A stretch of 15,000 nt of DNA from Botryococcus braunii (Eukaryota > Chlorophyta > Trebouxiophyceae): contig MVGU01000786.1 of assembly GCA_002005505.1 (NCBI GenBank), positions 250,001 through 265,000 on the forward strand, written 5' to 3'. Shown one piece after another: positions 7,962 to 15,000 of the stretch. The notes beneath the pieces were generated by a model that saw only the letters and a list, made by a program, of their open reading frames with translations, was not told where the DNA came from and made no database searches. The position numbers and the translations under genes were made by a program. How positions within the stretch are numbered: position 1 is the stretch's first letter; each line of letters opens with the position of its first letter.

Positions 7962-10900
7962 TGTGCGTGTGTGCGCGCACAGGGGGGGGGGAGCGTTTCT
8001 TTGGGAGGGGCGCATTGCATTTTCAGATCCTCTCCACTGCCTGTTGCACTGTGTTTTACCCTGCCTGTTTCTGCATATACACCACTTATCAACAGGGGAT
8101 CTGAATGACAGCAGATTTGGAAAGTCCTAAGTACAAAAGGGGGCGTATCCTTGCCGGAGATGAATGCACAGGCGTGCGTGTACAAGCCTGTTTCATTGGC
8201 GTGAGACGGCATTGGCGTGAGCCACATCCGAAGAGAGGAGGGGGGGGGGTTGTGGGACCAACTTTCCTATCCCGTCACCTACGACAACCATTGACCTCAG
8301 CCAGTGGCCTCATCTGAACGTGCCTGCAGGCACCACTCAGTAATCAACCCAGCACCTCCGCATCTGGGAGCACAAGGAACCCTGCGCCCATGCAGCGGCC
8401 ACAAACATCACATGGCAAGCGAGGCGCTGCCTTACCCTCTGCAGTGAAGGCGGGCAGGGGTCGTCTCGAACGCAGGAGGCCATCCGTGACCTGTAGCACT
8501 GACTCCGCCCTTCAGAAGGGCGTGCGATTGACGCCTTCAGCCAATCAAACTTGCCAGCACAGCGTGCGCTACGATGCCGGCACACTCAGGGGCAGTATGG
8601 GAAGCGATGATCTCTTCCCGCAGGCTTCAGCATACAGCGATGGGCTTTTGACGGCTGTGGAGTACCGCTCAGCTGGTGAACCCCTGAATGGCCCCGAGCC
8701 ATCAAAAGTTTTGTGAACAAGCAGGGGCCAGAGGCTCCTTTTCTAGAGATAGAGTCTTTGGGTGAATAATATCACACGAGAGGGGCCTCTTTTGGCTAGA
8801 ATGGGCCAGAGGGGCCTCGTTAGGATGGAGGGTGGACATGGAGGTGACAGTACGTGGGATGACAGTTGACATGGAGCAAAAGAGTTTGAAGGAAACTTGA
8901 GTGGTTGTGGTTGCAAAGGGAGAATAAGGAGATGTGTGGGCGATGCCAGGAACAGTTAGAGGACCTCACATGTCTTCGGCATCAGAGCATAGGTACCATC
9001 AGGGAAACAGCAGAACTGGCAGGGCCTCATGCACTTGCTCTGGGGCGTGTTTTGCAATGGAGGTTTTGGTATGCCTGCGGTACGTTACCGTACACGGTGT
9101 GTCGCAGGAGATGCATCAAGCGGCCCATACTTGTATGAGCCTACAGAGCAGCGGAGGCGTGGGGCATCCAGAGCTTCAACAATATCACGGGACAGCTCCA
9201 TTGACGGGGCTTCGGTGTATGACCGGCTCTACGAAAACGCCCAGGTCACTGCTCGCAAACTTGAAGAGCGGCGCCGTCAACGGTAAGGACCCTTATCTTT
9301 TTTCTTGCGGCTGGAGACGGCTCTAGCTAGTAGGCATCATTCCTGAATCCTTGCTGTGAAACCAGCCCCCCCCCCCCCCCCCCCGGGCCCCCCCCCCACA
9401 CACACACACACAAACACACAAAGAAAGACAAGAAAAGCCAGAGAAGGCAGAGTGAGTCATTGCAGTTAGTCTGGTCCACCTTCTCCAAATCTGGTTGATC
9501 AGCCCTTGTTCCTAATCTTCAGGAAATAAGTCTGCAGCATCCCCTTGACCATTTCATCTGCACCAGCAATTCAGATGATTCTGTGACCGATCCCTGGTGG
9601 CAGAGATTAAGGGAAACTCCAACTTTGTCGTGCACCTTTCTTTCTTCCACCAGCCTTTGGTATGGTTGGTATCTATGTCAGTCGGTCCGTTCTTGTGCAC
9701 ATAAAGGTAGACAGAGATGCGTGAGATGTGAGATGCGTGGAAAAAATCATGTGGCAGGCATAATTCTTCTACTGTTCTTTGACTCCCGGTTGAGTGTGGC
9801 ATGGCCTGCATCAAGACAAGATCGGATTGCTCCATTCCATGTTTGACACTTAAAATGAGTGACTACTACTAGTCCCTTCAGGCAGTGTCGGACAAGGTCA
9901 GGCAGCTGGCTCAGAAAGAGATTCCCTCGCTGCAATAGTTATTTTTTTGGATTAGATGGGGGGGGGGGGCACCACACCTGTGACGGCATGGCATGTCCTT
10001 ATGCGCCCGTGTGCGTACGCTGGAGAGAGGCAGGGATTGAGAGGGGAATCTTGGAAGGGAGGAGCTTTACTATAAGCTATTATTAGCAGAATGTCGACTT
10101 TTTGTGCTGTTAATTGAGCAGGGACGAGGAATTGGAAAGGTCGATGCAACCTTCACAGAGTGCAATGACCTGGGTCAGTGCCCAGCTGATGCGGGACAGG
10201 GACCGGGGGGAGTTCGACAACTACGGGGAGAGGCTGTATGTGGAGGGCCTAATGGAACTAGAGCGCAAGAAAGCACTGGTGGGCTGCCTCGACTCTAGCT
10301 TGCTGTGCTGCCTCACTCTCTCACTTTGTTCTCATCGAAGCTTTGGGATGTGCCGGCAGTAAAGGTCAAATTTCCATCATGTGGTCTTCCCCGTCAGTGC
10401 AAATGGGAACTAGTTGAAGTAATAACTGGATGATGCAGGCAAGTTACCAGAGTGTCCAATTGTTGCCTTCCAAGTCCTTGACATGCCGGCCACAAATCAT
10501 GTAAGGGTCAGAATCCAGAAGCCCATGTTCCTTGATTTGGTGGCGCTCCTGAATGTCGATGGGCGTGTGGCAGGCAGAGCAGAGAAAGCAGGAAATGAAC
10601 GATGCTGAGCTGGCCGGGGTGACATGGCGCCCCAAAATAACCAAAATGGCACAGGCCATCCGAAGAGACGCTGACTGTGACGACCCTTATGCCCGTCTTA
10701 CCCGCCGAGGGAGCAAAAAATCAAAGGTGACTATCTTCTGGTCTGCCCAGAGGCGGAAGGGAACTTTGTGGAGAAAACCGGGAGGGAGGGGGAAGCAGAA
10801 GCCCTTCCTCGATCCAGTCACCTGTTCTTCTCTGTCGGGTCTACATGCCACTGAGGAGGCACGGTGGTCCTTTCCCTAATGCCCCCGAAAAAAGGGGGGT

Positions 10901-11939
10901 TAAAAACAAAAGAAAGAACACCACCCGAGGGAATATGAAGCCATGCAGAGAGGAGACTGAGCAAACCATGGTCGAGGAAGGTATTACCTCATGGTGTGTG
11001 CAGTTGCACAGGGCTGATGCGGTAGAGAAATCTAGGTACAGTTCATGGTTTGGAAGGAAATCATTTGAACCCAAAATGGCTTTTCAAGCCATGTTGTGGA
11101 AAGAGGGATGGGGTGAGGAAGCTGTCCGAAAGGCTTACGTCATTCTATGGTGAACAGGAAGTGCAAGAAATCTTGAAGAAGACTGCAGAAGAGGATGAGG
11201 TCCGGGAATGTACATTCCGGCCCATCATCAATGGCCGCAGTGAAAAGATGATGACCAAACGGACAACCTTGCTGAAGGTAAGAAAATCATGTTATGAGGT
11301 GTGCTGGGAGCCTCAACATGATGTGCAAGCATCGATCATGTCCGTCTCAAAGCGCCCAAGGCGTAAACATGCTCGTCTGCCCCACTGTCCAGATAGAATT
11401 TGCATTTATGAAACAGCCATTATCATGTACGAGCTTGTCCTTCTTAATGTGAATGTGTCCCGGTAAGAATAACATCCCATGGCCAAATGTGTCCTCAATC
11501 CCAGGATAAGGGGTAAATCTGCTGCGTCCCCGCCCCTGCCCTGCAATTGGCATACCTGTGGGATAACTTCCCGATCATCTTCTGCAGGAGCACAACATAA
11601 ATGCTTATGATCAATTATTCATGGATGCGGACCGGCGACGGCAGCGTCAGAATGAGTACTTGGCGTGGTATCCTGAAGACTTTACGTTCCAGCCCGCCCT
11701 TCACAAACCTCCCAAAGTCAAGGAGCCGTCTGCCGAATCCGGTGTTGCCACCAGCCGAACAGAACGGTACACCTCTCAAAGCATTATAATTCTCCCAAAC
11801 CCACAGGGGGATGCTCTTTCCCCTTTGTGCTAGCGTGCTGCCTTCCTTAAAAGGCCATGAAAAAACGGGGGCGGAGAAGGAAGAGGGAGAGATGCATGGA
11901 GAACGAAAAAGGGGGGATACTGTGGGTGCACGATCGCGC

Positions 11940-12006
<67 letters not shown>

Positions 12007-13204
12007 ACTCCAGTGTGCATATTGGGGTGTTGTTTGGGCCTTGTTCTTAGGTCTATCCCTTTAAGCAATGAGATTGTTGAAGTGCAAATTACTGGCCTGC
12101 AGGCTCTACAATCTGCACGAGCGCCGTCTGGCGAAGCAGCAGGAGGCACGGCATGCCACAGAGGGCATAGATCCTGCAACTGGCCGTCCACTGTTCAAGC
12201 CTTCCACTGGCCGTGCTCCAGCCTTCAAGCGCAACACCCAGAAGCTCTCCATTGGAGATTACCTGTATGGTATCAGGTAAAATCCCTGCCTTTCCCAATG
12301 AACAGTTCTGAAGCTCTCAGCTGAGGTTTTTGAAAGGAAAGCCAGATTTGGGTGTCTAAGCATGTGATCAGAGGGCTTTGCAATGTGTAGTTGCAATAAT
12401 TTGCGAAAGAATGCTTGAATGTGGGCATAAGATCGCTCAAGAATGGGATGTGCTTTACCGCATTTGTTCTAATGAACATGCTGTGCTTGGCAGTATGGAG
12501 CGACAGGAGAAGCAGGCACTGCGGAAAGCTGTTGTGGAGAAGCAGAGAGAGGAGGATGCGACTGTGCGGGCAGCAGGGCTGTCGCAGAAGCTGATGGACC
12601 GCCTGAAAACTCGCCGCTTTGCTCAGATATTCCAGTACCTTGACCAGGTACGACCACGGCTTACAGATTTCTGATGTTTCTTGACTTACTTTGATGAACA
12701 TAAAAATAAGAAATACACGACTGGGTACTTGGATCTCCTTTTGCATTGGAAAGCCAAGTGAAGCTGCCCTTGATAACCTCTCTTTGACGGTACCTTGCGC
12801 TCTCTATATGCCTCTCCCAAATCTCCTGTGTGTGGGCAATATCAGCAATTGTGGCTTAAATTCTGATTTTTCAACATGGCCTCTACACCGCCATTCATGC
12901 TTTGCACCTTTCCTTCCCATGCGCTTCACAGTCGTATGTGCCTTCCATCCGATGCAGAACTCGCTTTCTCGTGGATCTCATCATCTCCGATGTTGCGACA
13001 CTTCATGCTGACCTGGCCAAGGCATGGAGTGTACTATGGTTTAAAAGGGGTTTAGAGGAGAACTACAGTGGTTCAATTCCCCTTGTTTTCTTCCAACTTT
13101 ATAGTGGCTCAAATCCCCACTGTGTTCTTCCACGATATTCCCTCGAAGGATCGCTCCCTCCCTCCCTCCCTCCCTCCCCCCCCACTCTCTCTCTCTCTCT
13201 CTCT

Positions 13205-13282
<78 letters not shown>

Positions 13283-15000
13283 CTCTCTCTCGCTCTCTTC
13301 AACTTCCCGGATAGGCAGGCAAGTGAACAAGAAAGAATAATAGTCACTGGTCTGCTAATGATTTTGATCGCGTTTGTAAGGATTCCGTCGTAGGATATTA
13401 TATTCTTTATATATACTGTCATTATATAATACATCGCCCCTAACAGTCTTAAGGACGACCTTGGTGGAGCGCCCTCATCGTTCGAGGGATTTATTCAATG
13501 GATTTTGAAGGCCCTATTGCCAGTGGGCTTCAAAGCCCTTGTCGCGACGGGCATGAAACCCCACATCTTCAGCCAAGTCGAGCACTCCATCTTTTATTCA
13601 AACACGTTTTCCCCCTATCACCCCAGAATCCTCAGGCTACATGCTTGCGTTGACTACCAATGCAAAAATTCCATTACGTAATGTTATAGATCAGGGATTC
13701 TGTGTGGTTGTAGACGGGGATGCCACTGATATGGTAAGAGTACCCCTGGACTAATTGATGAAATAACGGGATCAAATCCCAACAGATGAAGGGGCGTCCC
13801 ACATTGTTTTGGCACCCTGGCAAGATCAGTACTTAAGGAGGACCATTCTTTTGTATGAAATGAGGAGACTCGACTACATCTTCATGACATCATGTCAAAC
13901 ATATTCCCCGGCCCCCTCTCATCCTCTCTCCCCTTCCCCCTGTGTTTTTACTCTGTACACACCCAGGCATGTGAGCACCCACCCACCCATTCAACCACCC
14001 CCCCCCCCACACACACATGAAGATGACATCCCTTTGAGTCTGCGTATTGTAGTCAGGTTACAAGTTCCAAAAAATTGCAGGATGGAGATGGAGTAGTGGA
14101 CCTCCTGGACGTTCTGCTGGATGCTGATTTGCTGGCAAGCCTTGATCCTGAAGTGCGGGCAGATGTGGAAGCAGCTGGACGCAGTCATGCACGCTCATGT
14201 GGATACAGGTGTGTTTGGTCGAGGTGTTAACAAAAAGCATCTTGGGGGGTTGCCTAACACTACCGCTGTTTGCAATATGTTCAAGACATCTTCGGGTATC
14301 ACAACACTGCACTTGCTCCCTTTTGTAAAACATCCGTCTGGCCTCATGGTCTCTTACAGGATCCTGCCTCTACAGCAAGACTTCAGCTACGTAAGTCAAT
14401 AATGCCGTGAAGCTTACCTTTCGATGAAAGATGCTCGGTTGCAAATGGAAGGCTTCACTTTGGGTAGGGTTAACCCTCTAGTTACAGGTAGAGTAGGTTT
14501 CCCGGCGTTGAGCCCCTCCACCACGGAAGTCCGTCCAATTTACCGGTCCGATGGGGGTGGTCTTGGGTGTTTCTTAAAAGGATACGTCCTGAGAAATGAA
14601 CACTTCGCAAGCAGACTCCTTGCGGTCCATCTTAACATGCTATATGCACTTCATTCATTCCCCCGATCTGGGTACAGTCAGTCTCTAGTTACAAAAATAG
14701 ATGTTAACTTCACCCTCTTCTTCCTTTGTTCAGAACTTGTACATTCATGGTTACATAGACGCTCAACATGAGCTTGCCACTTGGACTTGTTGGTGAACTG
14801 CTTCATGGCCACCAGGCGAAGGGGGGGACTTGTTGGTGAACTTGCATGTATGATGGGGCAGGGCGATGTCCCCGAGAGGATACTCCAGCCAAGTGTCCAC
14901 GCCCCGGGTGCCACCATTAGTCGACAATGATAATAGCTCGCAGTCTGTTCAGAACCTGGACTGCGCAGCCTTCATTGCCGTCATGGAGGAAGCTCTTCAA
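6035..15000 (+). CDS. EF-hand protein with about six 55-residue repeats, probable ciliary protein (5' and middle part)
   Basis: Fifteen coding exons join without a frame conflict to 691 residues, open at the window end. Order: Ser/Pro-rich N-terminus (2-53); a domain at about 70-125 with LVTTVDIGEGKNGQIELRQG, DDP and EAARVFCLKNNLPEGVIEPL, the pattern VDIG-x-G-(5)-I-x-(3)-GDDP; a Ser/Arg-rich linker (137-285); six degenerate units at 289-571, each opening with L-(Y/F)-x-x-(A/G) and charged helix, four of them closing in (F/W)-x-P; then an EF-hand loop (621-632, D-x-D-x-D-x-V-x-D-x-x-D). Proteins with LYE-x-A...FRP repeats and a C-terminal EF-hand are, as far as I recall, typical of flagellated protists, algae and animals, hence an inferred axonemal or basal-body role with calcium binding. 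No symbol is given because I cannot match one. Introns range from 151 to 1433 nt. Confidence 0.9.
6038..6589 (+). other. Intron 1 of the EF-hand gene (proposed), 552 nt
   Basis: Bounded by GTAAGTG and CTGTAG. It contains TATATA at 6195-6200, the direct repeat CAGCGTATT near 6384 and 6403, TATGGCC/GGCCATA arms about 60 bp apart, and the alternative start at 6363. If that alternative is used, the TATATA could belong to the promoter. Confidence 0.4.
6590..6743 (+). CDS. EF-hand gene, exon 2 (Ser/Pro-rich N-terminus)
   Basis: GGCTGTAG acceptor, CATG|GTGAGG donor, phase 0 in and 1 out. It encodes VSDVEAPRSHPPVPTPLSS, then FFSPGSMGSPVSALDSSGYS, a disordered, polar tail. Codon pattern and the phase-exact join to 7024 support it. 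There is no in-frame stop across 51 codons. Confidence 0.82.
7024..7148 (+). CDS. EF-hand gene, exon 3 (GDDP domain, first half)
   Basis: TTATGCAG acceptor; two bases complete Asp from exon 2. It encodes PLPPLILVTTVDIGEGKNGQ then IELRQGDDPL and leaves in phase 0 at TTTG|GTGGGT. Confidence 0.9.
7149..7460 (+). other. Intron 3 of the EF-hand gene, 312 nt
   Basis: Bounded by GTGGGT and CTCTGCAG. A pyrimidine-rich stretch runs through 7370-7400. No repeat or nested gene seen. Confidence 0.75.
7461..7586 (+). CDS. EF-hand gene, exon 4 (GDDP domain, second half)
   Basis: CTCTGCAG acceptor, GAACAG|GTCTGC donor, 42 codons in phase 0. EAARVFCLKNNLPEGVIEPL and HLLENIE form the helical half that follows GDDP in this domain type. 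A second GDDP occurs near its end. Confidence 0.9.
7587..8329 (+). repeat. Intron 4 of the EF-hand gene, with C13, (GT)n and two G10 runs
   Basis: 743 nt bounded by GTCTGC and CCTGCAG. Contents: a 12-bp direct repeat TCTAAATATTCG at 7675-7686 and 7709-7720, a CT-rich tract and C13 (7758-7770), (GT)n at 7909-7959, G10 at 7982-7991 and another G10 at 8240-8249. No coding segment recognised. Confidence 0.8.
8330..8675 (+). CDS. EF-hand gene, exon 5 (Ser/Arg-rich linker)
   Basis: CCTGCAG acceptor in phase 0, GCTG|GTGAAC donor in phase 1; at 115 codons it is the longest exon. Low complexity and basic (RGRLERRRPS), with no domain visible. A Met at 8390 is in frame and could be mistaken for the start. 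The donor choice rests on phase agreement with exon 6. Confidence 0.78.
8676..9107 (+). other. Intron 5 of the EF-hand gene, 432 nt
   Basis: Bounded by GTGAAC and GTCGCAG, purine-rich. GAGGGGCCTC occurs near 8780 and 8812, with a weaker form near 8728, and GACATGGAG occurs twice around 8836-8876. Short open frames across its 3' end are not supported. Confidence 0.65.
9108..9282 (+). CDS. EF-hand gene, exon 6 (first repeat unit)
   Basis: GTCGCAG acceptor; GA completes Gly with the previous exon. It runs through EPTEQRRRGASRAS to SVYDRLYENAQVTARKLEER, the first L-Y-x-x-A unit, and leaves in phase 2 at AACG|GTAAGG. Confidence 0.88.
9283..10121 (+). repeat. Intron 6 of the EF-hand gene, with C19-GGG-C10-(CA)n and G12
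   Basis: 839 nt bounded by GTAAGG and GAGCAG. A C-run tract with an internal GGG passes into (CA)n at 9366-9420; a G12 run lies at 9958-9969. Runs this long are prone to length error in assembly. No coding segment recognised. Confidence 0.8.
10122..10278 (+). CDS. EF-hand gene, exon 7 (second repeat unit, first half)
   Basis: GAGCAG acceptor; the first G completes Arg. It holds YGERLYVEGLMELERKKAL, continued in exon 8. Donor CACTG|GTGGGC, phase 0. Confidence 0.9.
10574..10726 (+). CDS. EF-hand gene, exon 8 (unit 2 end, unit 3 start)
   Basis: GTGGCAG acceptor, TCAAAG|GTGACT donor, 51 codons in phase 0. NDAELAGVTWRPKITKMA closes unit 2 with W-R-P; DDPYARLTRRGSKKSK opens unit 3. Confidence 0.92.
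10727..11157 (+). other. Intron 8 of the EF-hand gene, 431 nt
   Basis: Bounded by GTGACT and GAACAG, mostly purine-rich. The frame of exon 9 stays open back to 11050, so the acceptor position is less certain than the others. Confidence 0.65.
11158..11277 (+). CDS. EF-hand gene, exon 9 (unit 3 end)
   Basis: GAACAG acceptor, CTGAAG|GTAAGA donor, 40 codons in phase 0: EVQEILKKTAEEDEVRECTF, then RPIINGRSEKMM. The open frame continues upstream to 11050, but joining at 11158 keeps the unit 3 spacing equal to its neighbours. Confidence 0.9.
11278..11587 (+). other. Intron 9 of the EF-hand gene, 310 nt
   Basis: Bounded by GTAAGA and CTTCTGCAG with a good pyrimidine tract. Nothing else seen in it. 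Confidence 0.8.
11588..11766 (+). CDS. EF-hand gene, exon 10 (unit 4)
   Basis: CTTCTGCAG acceptor, GAACG|GTACAC donor, phase 0 in and 2 out. AYDQLFMDADRRRQRQNEYL and EDFTFQPAL form one whole unit; a short Lys/Pro/Ser linker follows. Confidence 0.92.
11767..12102 (+). repeat. Intron 10 of the EF-hand gene, with (GT)n at 11942-12004
   Basis: 336 nt bounded by GTACAC and GCCTGCAG. About 31 GT steps end 98 nt before the acceptor. In the transcript this is a long UG repeat. Confidence 0.85.
12103..12276 (+). CDS. EF-hand gene, exon 11 (unit 5)
   Basis: GCCTGCAG acceptor; G completes Arg. RLYNLHERRLAKQQEARHAT, then GRPLFKP gives unit 5; SIGDYLYGI opens unit 6. Donor TATCAG|GTAAAA, phase 2. Confidence 0.93.
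12494..12647 (+). CDS. EF-hand gene, exon 12 (unit 6 and EF-hand entering helix)
   Basis: CTTGGCAG acceptor; T completes Ser. It is a charged helix through MERQEKQALRKAVVEKQREE, then LKTRRFAQIFQYLDQ, the entering helix and the first two loop residues of the EF-hand. Donor GACCAG|GTACGA, phase 0. Confidence 0.93.
12648..14080 (+). repeat. Intron 12 of the EF-hand gene, 1433 nt, with (CCCT)n(CT)n
   Basis: The longest intron seen. (CCCT)n at about 13155-13184 passes into C-rich and (CT)n sequence to about 13299 with a few interruptions; a C-run and (CA)n follow at 13997-14017. The rest is unremarkable, with no nested exon recognised on either strand. Confidence 0.8.
14081..14208 (+). CDS. EF-hand gene, exon 13 (EF-hand loop and exit helix)
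   Basis: ATTGCAG acceptor, phase 0. DGDGVVDLLDVLLDADLLAS supplies loop positions 3-12 and the exit helix. Position 12 is Asp, not the usual Glu, which is tolerated but often lowers affinity. Donor ATACAG|GTGTGT, phase 2. Confidence 0.9.
14360..14390 (+). CDS. EF-hand gene, exon 14 (31-nt exon)
   Basis: CTCTTACAG acceptor and CTAC|GTAAGT donor, both strong. Phase 2 in, phase 0 out, encoding RILPLQQDFSY with the split Arg. It is needed to keep exons 13 and 15 in frame. Confidence 0.75.
14391..14952 (+). other. Intron 14 of the EF-hand gene, 562 nt
   Basis: Bounded by GTAAGT and CTGTTCAG. It contains a decoy acceptor TTGTTCAG|AACTTG at 14733 and a 17-bp direct repeat (GGACTTGTTGGTGAACT) at 14783-14799 and 14826-14842. 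Confidence 0.7.
14953..15000 (+). CDS. EF-hand gene, exon 15, cut by the window end
   Basis: CTGTTCAG acceptor, phase 0: NLDCAAFIAVMEEALQ, an amphipathic helix typical of the segment after an EF-hand (L-x-x-x-A-F-x-x-x-M-E-E). The exon continues beyond 15000. Confidence 0.8.

Noticed and set aside
7669..8227. Open frames over the intron 4 (GT)n tract on both strands
   Set aside because: Cys-Val and Thr-His repeats from a microsatellite, inside a phase-supported intron.
8390..8392. Met codon in exon 5 as gene start
   Set aside because: The frame continues upstream to a good acceptor, and exons 2-4 join to it in phase with a recognisable domain.
11050..11157. Upstream extension of exon 9
   Set aside because: Open, but including it would add residues inside a repeat unit and break the regular spacing. 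The acceptor at 11157 is in phase.
12273..12746. 157-codon minus-strand open frame
   Set aside because: It is antisense to exon 12, whose sense frame contains the EF-hand entering helix and phase-matched junctions.

Overview
The window is nuclear DNA from a photosynthetic eukaryote whose genes are cut into many short exons. No long open frame belongs to a gene. The genes appear only when short, protein-like segments bounded by AG and GT are joined and their intron phases agree. Long dinucleotide and homopolymer runs sit in introns and intergenic DNA. A plastid-type DUF3119 protein, a protein of a type I associate with cilia, and plant-like introns together suggest a streptophyte alga with flagellate sperm. 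Chara is my best guess. This is inference; another ciliated green lineage is possible.

Layout. Positions 1-2844 hold a degenerate 27-33 bp minisatellite (about 593-880, with two stray units at 8-60), a compound (TC)n(GT)n microsatellite (1116-1270), and no secure exon. Positions 2845-3649 (+) are the last four exons of a DUF3119 membrane protein of the chloroplast type. Positions 3650-4332 are the gap between convergent genes. Positions 4333-5447 (-) are a complete five-exon gene for a 148-residue protein I do not recognise. Positions 5448-6034 lie between divergent starts and may hold a shared promoter. From about 6035 to the window end (+) lies a large gene, with 15 coding exons visible and the 3' end outside. 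It encodes a protein with a GDDP-type N-terminal domain, about six degenerate 55-residue repeats ending in F/W-x-P, and a C-terminal EF-hand.

The three models rest on phase-matched GT-AG junctions: 3 in gene 1, 4 in the minus-strand gene, 14 in the large gene. The EF-hand/repeat protein is probably an axonemal or basal-body protein. Its divergent partner may be co-expressed with it, but nothing in the sequence proves that. The DUF3119 gene is unrelated in function (thylakoid side) and is simply a neighbour.
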